The notes: generated from the sequence alone by a model not told the origin. A DNA stretch of 7,074 nt from Thermoanaerobaculia bacterium (GCA_029287645.1 JARFQS010000229.1:1-7074); one strand, 5' to 3'. Positions 1 through 7,050 are shown, numbered from the stretch's first letter. A program made the numbers and translations.

Positions 1-930
1 GCCGAAGCCAGTGAGCACCAGAAGCACCGTCATCATCATGAGACCCGGACCACCCCAGTGAGCTCCGACCCTGGTCCGCAGAGATATGAGGCCGAAAAAC
101 AGAAAGGGTGCCATGGCGGCAGCCACCATCACCTTCCAAGCCGGGTCTCTGCGCTTCCAAGCCGGCCAGCAGCTCCCGACCAGCAGAACGGCGAGGATCG
201 GTGATGCCAGAAGCAGGTTGGCGCCGATGAACTCGAGAAGGTACTTGGGACCGATTCCCTCCGGGGAATGACGTCCGCTGAGTTGAAAGACGATGTTGTC
301 CCAATTGTGCTGAGAACCCCAGATCCAGACGGGCGCAGTCAACAGTGCGGAGAGTAGAGCAGCCCCCCAGGGAACCATCGTCTTCAGATCGCCTCGCGCC
401 TTCGGGGACGAGAGGGCGACCGCCGCTGGCAAGAACGCAGCCACAATCGAGAACTTCGCCAGAAAGCCGATTCCGAGAGCCACACCCAGCCCCCACCAGG
501 CGCGCCGATGTCCCTGTGCGACCGCGACCGCCGCCCAGATCGCACCCAGGTACGCGGTACCCATCACCACATCGGTGGAGGTGTAGGAAAAACCCAGGGC
601 GAAGATCGGCTGGGCGTGCAGGAGGAGATAGACGAGCGCCGCTTCCCGAGCCGTGCCACCCAGACGTCGAACCAACGGAAGAAGGAAGAGGCCGGCGAGA
701 AATCCGGCCAGGATCGCGGGCGAGCGGACCGCCAGAGCCGTTTCACCGAAAAGGAAACGGAAGGGGATCATCAGCCAGATGGCGAGGGGTGGCTGGTCGA
801 AATAGCTCCAATCCAGATGTCGTGAACAGTCCCAATAGTAGGCCTCGTCTCCCGAGACAGGCGCCAGCGCCGCCCCAATCGCATGGACCAGGGCAAGACC
901 GACGACAAGAAGAAGGTATCGGCTCTTCAC
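1..930 (-). CDS. GT39 (ArnT/PMT-like) membrane glycosyltransferase, 3' end off window
   Basis: Family 39 glycosyltransferases move a sugar from a polyprenyl-phosphate carrier to lipid A, protein or glycan on the outer face of the inner membrane. My reverse-strand translation is open for 310 codons without a stop and runs off the left edge, so the C-terminus is missing. A first membrane segment (about residues 4-24) is followed by GDEAYYW at 27-33, with the Asp-Glu pair that marks the first periplasmic loop of ArnT/PMT enzymes, and by YFDQPPLAIWL at 43-53. Further family-like blocks are GFLAKFS (155-161), PVWIWGSQHNW (200-210) and HWGGPG (291-296), spread among several hydrophobic segments. 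The start is GTG at 930-928; it shares its G with the TAG stop of the GT2 gene, and the frame has a stop seven codons upstream. No strong ribosome site is visible, so translation probably depends on re-initiation. The acceptor and the sugar cannot be told. Family assignment is firm, specificity is unknown. Confidence 0.88.
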   Translation of the reverse strand, partial: MKSRYLLLVVGLALVHAIGAALAPVSGDEAYYWDCSRHLDWSYFDQPPLAIWLMIPFRFLFGETALAVRSPAILAGFLAGLFLLPLVRRLGGTAREAALVYLLLHAQPIFALGFSYTSTDVVMGTAYLGAIWAAVAVAQGHRRAWWGLGVALGIGFLAKFSIVAAFLPAAVALSSPKARGDLKTMVPWGAALLSALLTAPVWIWGSQHNWDNIVFQLSGRHSPEGIGPKYLLEFIGANLLLASPILAVLLVGSCWPAWKRRDPAWKVMVAAAMAPFLFFGLISLRTRVGAHWGGPGLMMMTVLLVLTGFG

Positions 931-1676
931 TATGACGAGTGTCGGCCTTCAGGCTCAGTCTTTCGAACGGCCACTGCACTGCCGTCCAGGCTCTTCTTCA
1001 GAGCTCTCAATTCCCGCAGTGTCTCGAACACTGTCGAAACACTAACGGTCGTGCTACCACTCAGCCTTGGCCGGTGGGCAACACCCACCTGGCGCCATGA
1101 AAGGCCAGCACTTTGAGCTCTCGCGTAGAGCTCAGCGTCGATCAAAAAGCCGTCACTGGACAACTCGACCTGCTCGAAGAACGAGCGGCGAAAGAGCTTG
1201 AAAGCGCAGTTGACGTCCTTCACCTGGAGGCCAAGCATGCGGCTCTGCAGCCAGTTGTAGACGGCGGAGGTGAGATGTCGGATAGGCATGTCCTGCCTTC
1301 CGACACGGAATCCGGTCACCATGTCGACTTCAACCAAGTAGGGGTAGAGGTCGGCGATGTGCTCGAGATCGAACTGTGCGTCGGCATCAGTGTAAAAAAT
1401 CGCCTCGTATCGACAAGCGGCAAACCCATCGATCAGGGCGCGGCTATAGCCCGAATTCTCCGATTGCGTCACGGCCCTGACTCGTGGATCTCGACTGTTC
1501 CATTCATTCAGGATGTCGGGAGTCGCGTCGGTGGAACCATCATCGACAATGACCAGTTCCCACTTCTCGCACAGGTGTTCGAGGGGCCCCACCGCCTCTG
1601 AAATCGAGGAGTCCAGAACTTCCTCCTCGTTGTAGGCGGGCATCAGGGCAGAGAGTTCTGGAATCTGCTTGCTCAT
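930..1676 (-). CDS. GT2 family glycosyltransferase, polyprenyl-phosphate sugar synthase-like
   Basis: A 248-residue GT-A fold glycosyltransferase resembling dolichol-phosphate mannose synthase and other enzymes that load a nucleotide sugar onto polyprenyl phosphate. Motifs in order: PAYNEEE (13-19), VDDGSTD (44-50, nucleotide binding), DADAQFD (97-103, the DXD-type metal site), DVNCAFKLFRR (154-164) and HRPRLSGST (201-209). There is no C-terminal membrane segment, unlike ArnC or GtrB, so it is probably a soluble or peripheral Dpm1-type enzyme. The start is ATG at 1676, 13 bases after the hldE stop, with no obvious Shine-Dalgarno sequence. The stop overlaps the start of the GT39 gene by one base, which suggests the two are made and work together: this enzyme makes the lipid-linked sugar and GT39 uses it. 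A direct-acting GT2 that extends a glycan is the alternative. The sugar is not predictable from sequence. Confidence 0.87.
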   Translation of the reverse strand: MSKQIPELSALMPAYNEEEVLDSSISEAVGPLEHLCEKWELVIVDDGSTDATPDILNEWNSRDPRVRAVTQSENSGYSRALIDGFAACRYEAIFYTDADAQFDLEHIADLYPYLVEVDMVTGFRVGRQDMPIRHLTSAVYNWLQSRMLGLQVKDVNCAFKLFRRSFFEQVELSSDGFLIDAELYARAQSAGLSWRQVGVAHRPRLSGSTTVSVSTVFETLRELRALKKSLDGSAVAVRKTEPEGRHSS

Positions 1677-1689
1677 GACACTGCGGCTA

Positions 1690-3168
1690 TCAGGAATCCA
1701 TGGATCGGATGCGCTCGACGAGACCGCTGGTGGAGCGGTCTGGCACGAGGGGGATGAGAACGACCGAGCCGCCCCAATCGGCGATCATTCTCCGGCCGAC
1801 GACCTGGTCCTCGCGGTAGTCGCCACCCTTGACGAGAATGTCGGGTCGCACCTCTTCGAGCAGCTCTCTGGGGGTGTCCTCGTCGAAGACCACCACCGCA
1901 TCAACGCTGTTCAGAGCGGCCAGGAGCGCTGCCCTTTCGTCGGCTGCGATCAGCGGACGATTACCTCCCTTGAGGCGTCGAACCGAATCGTCGCTGTTGA
2001 TGGCTACGATCAGGACATCTCCCTGCTGCGCAGCCTCCCGCAGCAGATGCACATGGCCCACGTGGAGAAGATCGAAGCAGCCGTTGGTGAGTACGACCTG
2101 CTGATCCTGCATCCGCCACCAGGCCACCCGGTGAACGAGGTCCTCCCGCGAGAGAATCTTGTCCGCGCCACCGGGTGCAAATCGAGACGCCAGCTCTTTC
2201 GGTTCGACGACAGCCACGCCGCTCTTGCCAACGGCTATACCAGCCGCTTGATTCGCCACGTGGACCGCCTCACGGAGCCCGGCGCCTGCCGCAAGGCTGA
2301 GGGCCAAGGCGGCAATCACCGTATCTCCGGCCCCGCTGACGTCGAACACCTCCCTGACCGATGTCGGAACGAAGAAGGGCTCCGCCTCGCGAGAGAACAC
2401 CGCCATCCCCTTCTCGCCCAAGGTCACGATCAGGGTCTCCACCTCTGCACTCGCCAGGACCGACTCGCTCACCTCGGCAAGGTCCGCCTCGAGGTCGTCC
2501 CTCAACCTGCGGCCGATCACCACCTCGAGCTCGTGGATGTTCGGCTTGAGGACGCTGGCCCCCTTATAGCGGGTGAGGTCGGAGGACTTCGGATCGACCA
2601 GAATGGGAACACCCCAATCGCGGCCCACGGCAATCAGTCCTTCGAGAATCGGCGGCGATAGAAAGCCCTTCGAGTAGTCACTGATGACAACCGCATCGGC
2701 CGGCTCGCTGGCCCTCAGCTTCTCGACCATGGCCGCACCCACACTTTCGGGGAGAGGCCGGGAGTCCTCCCAGTCCAGGCGGACCACCTGCTGATGTTGC
2801 GCCAGAATCCTCAGTTTCCGTGTCGTAGGTCGGTCGGCAACCCTGGCGACATTCGTCGCATCGATTCCCGCCAATTCGCACTCGGCCAGAAACCTGTCGC
2901 CGGCCCCATCGTCGCCCACGACGCCCATCAGCTCCACCTCTGAACCCAGTGCGGCCGCCACACTCGCAACGTTCGCAGCGCCCCCCAGACCCCGCGATTC
3001 GGCGCCCATCTTGACCACGGGAACAGGTGCCTCCGGGGAGGCCCGCTCCACGGATCCCAGGAAGTACTCGTCCAACATCACATCGCCGACAACGACGATC
3101 CGCAACTCCCGAAATCGTTCGAGGAGTCGAGCCACGCTGCCATGGGACAGGGTCACAGAATCAGTCAC
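1690..3168 (-). CDS. hldE: Bifunctional heptose-7-phosphate kinase / heptose-1-phosphate adenylyltransferase HldE
   Basis: Catalyses two cytoplasmic steps of ADP-heptose synthesis: phosphorylation of D-glycero-D-manno-heptose 7-phosphate at C1, then AMP transfer to the heptose 1-phosphate left after GmhB acts. The 492 residues are close to the 477 of E. coli HldE and keep both domains. The N-terminal ribokinase/PfkB domain (about 20-330) has GDVMLDEYFLG (28-38), the glycine-rich GLGGAANVA (60-68) and the signature DVSGAGDT (276-283) with presumed catalytic base Asp282. The C-terminal cytidylyltransferase-like domain (about 355-490) has TNGCFDLLHVGHVHLL (361-376), with the HxGH motif at 369-372, and KGGDY (447-451). 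The start is GTG at 3168, overlapping the gmhA stop as GTGA, with GAAGGG eight bases upstream. Many bacteria split these activities between HldA and HldC; here they are fused. Assignment is firm. Confidence 0.97.
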   Translation of the reverse strand: MTDSVTLSHGSVARLLERFRELRIVVVGDVMLDEYFLGSVERASPEAPVPVVKMGAESRGLGGAANVASVAAALGSEVELMGVVGDDGAGDRFLAECELAGIDATNVARVADRPTTRKLRILAQHQQVVRLDWEDSRPLPESVGAAMVEKLRASEPADAVVISDYSKGFLSPPILEGLIAVGRDWGVPILVDPKSSDLTRYKGASVLKPNIHELEVVIGRRLRDDLEADLAEVSESVLASAEVETLIVTLGEKGMAVFSREAEPFFVPTSVREVFDVSGAGDTVIAALALSLAAGAGLREAVHVANQAAGIAVGKSGVAVVEPKELASRFAPGGADKILSREDLVHRVAWWRMQDQQVVLTNGCFDLLHVGHVHLLREAAQQGDVLIVAINSDDSVRRLKGGNRPLIAADERAALLAALNSVDAVVVFDEDTPRELLEEVRPDILVKGGDYREDQVVGRRMIADWGGSVVLIPLVPDRSTSGLVERIRSMDS

Positions 3169-3749
3169 TCGCGTATCCCTTCACCGTCTCCCGAGCACAG
3201 TCTTCTCTCGAGCCACGCAGCCAGGGCATGGAGACAAAGCTCGTGGATTTCCTGAACCCTGGCAACCGTCCTCGAAGGGGCCGCGATCAATACGTCGACG
3301 CTCTCCTCCAGCCGCCCTCCCTCTCGACCGGTCAGACCGATCGAGCGGCATCCCATCTCACGCCCCTTCTCGGCAGCACGGACGACATTCGCAGAGTTTC
3401 CGCTCGTGCTGATAGCGACGAGAACATCACCCGGTCGGCCGAGAGCCTCCACCTGCCTCGTGAAGATCTGCTCGAAGCCGTGGTCGTTGCCGACCGCAGT
3501 CAATAGAGATGTGTCCACGGTCAGGGCGATCGCCGGCAACGGCCTCCTGTCCTGCTCGAACCGACCCACCAGCTCAGCCGCGAAGTGCTGGGCGTCCGCG
3601 GCGCTGCCTCCGTTGCCGAAAATCAGCAAACGATGGCCCGAGGCGAGGCTGTCTTCAGCCAGCTCCGCGGCTCTCTGGAGCTCCGGCAGGAGGCTCTTCC
3701 GAGCCTCTTTCAGAACCTGGGCATGCTCGTCGAATATCTCTTGTAACAC
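3165..3749 (-). CDS. gmhA: Sedoheptulose-7-phosphate isomerase GmhA
   Basis: First committed step of heptose synthesis: sedoheptulose 7-phosphate to D-glycero-D-manno-heptose 7-phosphate, in the cytoplasm. The 194-residue SIS-domain protein matches the family length (E. coli 192). Visible are FGNGGSAADAQHFAAEL (44-60), VGNDHGFEQIF (86-96), STSGNSANV (114-122) and RVQEIHELCLH (164-174). By position Glu59 and His174 correspond to the E. coli catalytic pair Glu65 and His180. DiaA-type SIS proteins look similar, but the location between gmhB and hldE decides for GmhA. The start is GTG at 3749, supported by a GGAG six bases upstream; no ATG lies in frame between it and the upstream gene. The gap to gmhB is 25 bases, and its stop overlaps the hldE start by four bases, so translational coupling to hldE is likely. 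Confidence 0.96.
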   Translation of the reverse strand: MLQEIFDEHAQVLKEARKSLLPELQRAAELAEDSLASGHRLLIFGNGGSAADAQHFAAELVGRFEQDRRPLPAIALTVDTSLLTAVGNDHGFEQIFTRQVEALGRPGDVLVAISTSGNSANVVRAAEKGREMGCRSIGLTGREGGRLEESVDVLIAAPSRTVARVQEIHELCLHALAAWLERRLCSGDGEGIRE

Positions 3750-3774
3750 GTATAGCTCCAGTCCGCGGGCGCTA

Positions 3775-4359
3775 TCAGCCGGCTCGAGTTCGAGCCACGG
3801 TCCACGTCGCGGCTTCGATCAGATTCTCGAAGACTAACGTATCCTCATCGACACTGTCTCTGACCCGCATGCCCTTACCGGTACAGACCAGAGCAACCGT
3901 CGCGCCCGCGGCCCGCCCAGCCGCCTGGTCGCGCAGATCATCACCTATCACGATGGTCTCCTCGGCAGGGACACCGCTCAGCTCGATGGCTTGGAGAATC
4001 AGCCCGGGGCGTGGCTTGCGGCATTCACAACCCCCATCCGGCGCATGGGGACAGACAAAGATCCCCACCAGCTCGACACCTAGCGGTGCAAGCTCTTTGC
4101 TCAGCCAGTGATGGATCGCATCGACAGCCTGTCTCGAGGTGACGCCGCGGCCGATTCCGGACTGATTCGTAGCTACCGAGATCCGAATCCCATGTTCCGA
4201 CCAGACTTCCAGCGCCTCGATCGCGCCCTGCTCCCACTCCCATTGCCGGGGGTCCGTCAACCAACCGCTCTCCAGCTCCCGATTCAAGACCCCATCTCTG
4301 TCCAGGATGACATGACGAATCGGCGCCCGAGCCTCTCGGTCAGGCGAGGCTCCGCTCAT
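3775..4359 (-). CDS. gmhB: D-glycero-D-manno-heptose 1,7-bisphosphate 7-phosphatase GmhB
   Basis: Removes the 7-phosphate from heptose 1,7-bisphosphate between the two HldE reactions. The 194-residue HAD-superfamily protein shows DRDGVLN (20-26) with nucleophile Asp20 and acid/base Asp22, TNQSGIGRG (64-72), the motif III region CRKPRPG (113-119) with Lys115, and GDDLRD (139-144) for Mg binding. The zinc loop typical of GmhB is intact: Cys103 and His105 in CPH, then Cys111 and Cys113 in CEC. This loop separates it from histidinol-phosphate phosphatases, which share the fold and also have a similar loop, so the heptose context is part of the evidence. The ATG start at 4359 overlaps the hldD stop as ATGA, with a purine-rich AGG just upstream. 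Length is normal (E. coli 191). Confidence 0.95.
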   Translation of the reverse strand: MSGASPDREARAPIRHVILDRDGVLNRELESGWLTDPRQWEWEQGAIEALEVWSEHGIRISVATNQSGIGRGVTSRQAVDAIHHWLSKELAPLGVELVGIFVCPHAPDGGCECRKPRPGLILQAIELSGVPAEETIVIGDDLRDQAAGRAAGATVALVCTGKGMRVRDSVDEDTLVFENLIEAATWTVARTRAG

Positions 4360-5312
4360 ACCTCGCCTACATCCGTTCGCCAGAGGAGGTACTCTCGGAT
4401 TCCCTCCTCCAGTGGCACGAATTCCCCGGAGTAGCCGCAGCCTTTCAGCTGGGTGAGGTCTGCTTCCGTATAACTCTGATAGTGGCCCTGCAGCGAATCC
4501 GGAAACGGGATGTACTCGATCTCTCCGTGACCTCGGGTGCGGATGACCTGGCTGGCGACTTCGTTGAAGGTCCTACTCCGGCCCGTGCCACAGTTGTAGA
4601 TGCCCGACCTCTCCGCGTTGGAAGAGAACCAGAGTGCCACGCGTACGACGTCCTTGACGTAGATGAAGTCCCGTCGCTGCTCTCCGGCTTCGTAGCCCCG
4701 AGTCGGGCCGAACAGACGAACCTTGTCGCCTTGGGCCAGTTGGTCGTCCAGCTGCAACACGATGCTGGCCATGGGCCCCTTGTGCGCTTCTCTTGGACCG
4801 TAGACATTGAAATAGCGGAGCCCGACGATCTGGCTTCCCGCATCGGGTAAGAGACGCAGTACGAGAGAGTCGAAGAGCGCTTTCGAATAGCCGTAGACAT
4901 TGAGCGGCCTCTCTGTACCCGGCTCCTCCCTGAAGGGACTCCCGGCTCCGTAGACGGCGGCCGACGAGGCGTAAATGAAGGGGATCTTCCTGCCGAGACA
5001 GAACTCCAAGAGCTCCTTGGAGTATTGGTAGTTGTTGCGTAGCATGTACCTGCCATCGGATTCGGTGGTCGACGAGCAGGCTCCCTGGTGGAACACCAAC
5101 TCGATCTGATCCAGCCAGCCGGCCGAGCCGGTGAGGGAGTTCGCGAAGTCCCCCTTGTCCTGGTAGTCGGTGATCCGCGCGCCCACCAGATTGCGAAACT
5201 TCTCGGCCTCCGTCAGGTTGTCTACAACCAGAATGTCGGTCGCTCCGGACTCGTTGAGCTCATGGACAAGGTTGCTGCCGATAAAGCCCGCACCTCCAGT
5301 AACAACGATCAC
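4356..5312 (-). CDS. hldD: ADP-L-glycero-D-manno-heptose 6-epimerase HldD
   Basis: Last step of the pathway: NADP-dependent inversion at C6 of ADP-D-glycero-D-manno-heptose, giving the LPS inner-core donor. It is a short-chain dehydrogenase/epimerase: GGAGFIG (6-12) binds the dinucleotide, and GACSSTTE (78-85) and ASSAAVYG (115-122) are HldD hallmarks. Catalytic residues fall at the same numbers as in E. coli: Ser116, Tyr140 (NVYGYSK), Lys144 and Lys178 (GPREAHKG). The chosen start is GTG at 5312: it puts the family N-terminus MIVVTGGAGF at residue 1, has AGGAG seven bases upstream, and gives 318 residues against 310 in E. coli. A longer reading from 5393 would add 27 residues with no family match. 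It is the first gene of the minus-strand operon and overlaps gmhB by four bases. Confidence 0.97.
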   Translation of the reverse strand: MIVVTGGAGFIGSNLVHELNESGATDILVVDNLTEAEKFRNLVGARITDYQDKGDFANSLTGSAGWLDQIELVFHQGACSSTTESDGRYMLRNNYQYSKELLEFCLGRKIPFIYASSAAVYGAGSPFREEPGTERPLNVYGYSKALFDSLVLRLLPDAGSQIVGLRYFNVYGPREAHKGPMASIVLQLDDQLAQGDKVRLFGPTRGYEAGEQRRDFIYVKDVVRVALWFSSNAERSGIYNCGTGRSRTFNEVASQVIRTRGHGEIEYIPFPDSLQGHYQSYTEADLTQLKGCGYSGEFVPLEEGIREYLLWRTDVGEV

Positions 5313-5410
5313 GCTAGCTCTCCTCTCGCATCGGGTCCATCCGCCATCCATCGGTCGCGCTGCCACTCGAGGTGTGATCGAATAGGCCACCAACGGGAGG
5401 GGCGAATCCG
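5313..5410. promoter_or_regulatory. Divergent intergenic region between hldD and the GT9 gene
   Basis: These 98 bases are the only sizeable non-coding stretch and must carry the start signals for the leftward heptose operon and for the rightward GT9 gene, unless a promoter lies inside a gene. Ribosome sites are visible at both ends: AGGAG at 5324-5320 on the minus strand and GGAGG at 5396-5400 on the plus strand. I found no convincing -35/-10 pair in either direction and no clear operator palindrome. A loose triple CCATC run sits at 5337-5352. The promoter role is inferred from gene layout. Confidence 0.45.
5320..5324 (-). promoter_or_regulatory. Ribosome binding site deciding the hldD start
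   Basis: Read on the minus strand, AGGAG lies inside a purine run (5327 to 5318) and ends seven bases before the GTG at 5312. This is the strongest Shine-Dalgarno sequence on this strand. It supports a GTG start rather than the in-frame upstream codon at 5393. Confidence 0.75.
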
Positions 5411-6649
5411 ATGGAAGTCACAACCATGCGCGTGGTGGATCGATGGCTGGGTACCCCGGCCTGCGCCCTGTTGACTCTCGTCCGCCGTCTGACCGATCCG
5501 TTTCGCCGCGCTCCGCTGGACAAGCCTCGCCGAATTCTCATTGTCAAGCTGGCCGAGCAGGGAGCGACCGTGCTGGCCTACTCCTCCCTGCGCCGGGCCG
5601 TCGAAGCCGTGGGCCGCGAGAACGTCTTCGTCGCAGTCTTCGCAGAGAACCGCTTCATTCTCGATCTGCTTCACGTCATTCCACCCGAGAACGTCATCAC
5701 CATCCGTACGACGGGCCTCGTCCGAGTCATTCTCGACGCCTTGAGCGCCATTCGGCGGTGCCATCGCGAAGGCATTGATTCGGCGGTCGATTTCGAGTTC
5801 TTCGCCCACGCCTCCGCGATCCTAGCCTACCTCAGCGGCGCCTCGCGCCGCGTCGGCTACCACTCCTTCGCTGGCGAGGGAGCCTACCGTGGCGATCTCT
5901 GCACTCACCGCCTGGTCTACAACGCACGTCTCCATGCGGTAGAGGTCTTCAGAGTCCTGGTCGAGGCCCTGTTTCTGCCACCCGAGAGGCTTCCCGTTCT
6001 GGACCTGGGTCCTCTCGAGGAGGAGCCGGCGCCCCCCTTCGAACCGACACCCGAAGAGCTGATCGAAGTCCAGAAGATCGCCAATCGCCTGCTGGATCGG
6101 TCGGATCAACCCCCTCTCATCCTGCTGAACGCCAATACGGGCGATTTGCTGCCTCTCAGACGCTGGCCGACCGAGAGATACGTCGAGCTCGCCCGCCGAA
6201 TTCTGGATCGCTACCCTGAGGTGGCCATAGGCCTGACCGGATCGCCGGATGAGGCAGAGGGCGCCCAGAGTGTCGCCGATGCGATCGACTCGGATCGATG
6301 CGTGAGCTTCGGGGGTCACACGACCCTGCGTCAATTGCTGGTCCTCTACTGCCTCTCCGAGCTCATGGTCACGAACGACAGCGGCCCTGCTCACTACTCC
6401 AATCTGACGCCGATCGACGTGATCACCCTCTTCGGTCCCGAAACGCCAGCCTCGTTCGGATCCCGCTCGCCTCGAAGCCATCTCTTCTGGGCAGGGATCG
6501 AGTGCAGCCCGTGCGTCAATGCGTTCAATGACCGCTGGTCCCCCTGCACAGACAACGTCTGCATGCAGCACATCGGCGTGGACCAGGTCTTCGAGAAGGT
6601 ATGCGAGGTCTATGAAGCCAGGCGAGCTTCAACGACCGGGCAGGGCTAA
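5411..6649 (+). CDS. Glycosyltransferase family 9 (heptosyltransferase-type), atypical subfamily
   Basis: A 412-residue GT-B protein of family 9, which includes the LPS heptosyltransferases WaaC and WaaF. Strand one of the N-terminal Rossmann domain is RILIVKLAEQGATVLAYSSL (41-60). The C-terminal donor-binding domain shows RRWPTERYVELARR (250-263), the family signature VTNDSGPAHYSNL (320-332) and LFGPETPASFG (340-350). Odd points: about 40 residues precede the first strand, including the hydrophobic LGTPACALLTLV (13-24) flanked by Arg, perhaps a membrane-surface anchor; the Gly-Asp of WaaC (Asp13, catalytic base) reads Gly-Ala here; and Cys365, 368, 379 and 384 form a tight cluster. The ATG at 5411 has GGAGG ten bases upstream; ATG 5426 is a less likely alternative. 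It diverges from the ADP-heptose operon, so it may use ADP-heptose, but donor and acceptor are not proven and I do not assign waaC or waaF. Confidence 0.88.
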   Translation: MEVTTMRVVDRWLGTPACALLTLVRRLTDPFRRAPLDKPRRILIVKLAEQGATVLAYSSLRRAVEAVGRENVFVAVFAENRFILDLLHVIPPENVITIRTTGLVRVILDALSAIRRCHREGIDSAVDFEFFAHASAILAYLSGASRRVGYHSFAGEGAYRGDLCTHRLVYNARLHAVEVFRVLVEALFLPPERLPVLDLGPLEEEPAPPFEPTPEELIEVQKIANRLLDRSDQPPLILLNANTGDLLPLRRWPTERYVELARRILDRYPEVAIGLTGSPDEAEGAQSVADAIDSDRCVSFGGHTTLRQLLVLYCLSELMVTNDSGPAHYSNLTPIDVITLFGPETPASFGSRSPRSHLFWAGIECSPCVNAFNDRWSPCTDNVCMQHIGVDQVFEKVCEVYEARRASTTGQG

Positions 6650-7050
6650 GCGATCGCCCAATCGCTCGAGCGCCTGCAGGTCCTCCGCACTGTAGAGCGA
6701 CGAAAAACGGAGGTAACCGTCGGGTGGTCGCTCCCAGGCAACGACCGCCAGATCGAATCGATCCAGTAGCTCATCCGCCGCCGCCTGCGCGTTCGGAGTC
6801 TCAACTCCACCCACGGCCGGCGGGGCCTTACAGAGGAGGTACATTCCACCCGGCGTCGGATACGGCTCGAACCCGACGTCCACCAGCACCTCCCTCAGAC
6901 GATCCAACCGTTCTTGGAAGTACTGTCGAATCTCAGCAATGTGCTCCACGCTCTGGAGGGACCGCGTCGTGGCTCGCATCTGAAGCGAGCTCTGCGGCGA
7001 CCAGGCAAAGTCCGTGTAGTGACGAATCTCCTCGATCAGCGGCCCTGATC
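6629..7050 (-). CDS. Class I/II PLP-dependent aminotransferase, C-terminal fragment
   Basis: The 3' end of a fold-type I aminotransferase, entering from beyond the contig end. Reading on the minus strand from 7048 gives 139 residues with no stop: SPQSSLQMRAT, then GFEPYPTPGGMYLLCKAP (the P-x-G-G-x-Y block common in aspartate/alanine-type aminotransferases) and DGYLRFSSLYSAEDL. The Arg of GYLRFS is probably the conserved one that binds the substrate carboxylate. The domain carrying the PLP lysine lies outside the window, so substrate and gene name cannot be given. The ATG at 6979 is internal, not the start, because family sequence continues upstream of it. The frame meets a stop only inside the adapter. 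Its 3' end overlaps that of the GT9 gene by 21 bases in convergent orientation. Nothing in the sequence links it to heptose synthesis. Confidence 0.85.

Noticed and set aside
345..935. A 196-codon plus-strand open frame rich in Arg and Pro.
   Set aside because: It is a shadow of the GT39 membrane protein on the minus strand; its composition is typical of out-of-frame GC-rich DNA.
1113..1601. A 162-codon plus-strand open frame.
   Set aside because: It is antisense to the GT2 gene, whose motifs are unambiguous.
1669..2661. A 330-codon plus-strand open frame.
   Set aside because: It is antisense to hldE over nearly its whole length, shows no recognisable domain, and is explained by GC-rich codon bias in the real gene.
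5337..5352. Three close CCATC copies in the divergent intergenic region, considered as operator sites.
   Set aside because: The copies are too short and unevenly spaced (two share a base) to separate from chance.
5822..6571. A 249-codon minus-strand open frame.
   Set aside because: It lies wholly inside the well-supported GT9 gene on the opposite strand and its translation shows no family motif.
5411..6649. Naming the GT9 gene waaC or waaF.
   Set aside because: Only the family signature is secure; the first loop lacks the WaaC Asp and the N-terminus and Cys cluster differ, so a specific name would overstate the evidence.
6649..6666. Hairpin AGCGAT-cgccca-ATCGCT just after the GT9 stop, considered as a terminator.
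   Set aside because: The stem is only six base pairs, no T-run follows, and it lies inside the aminotransferase coding sequence.
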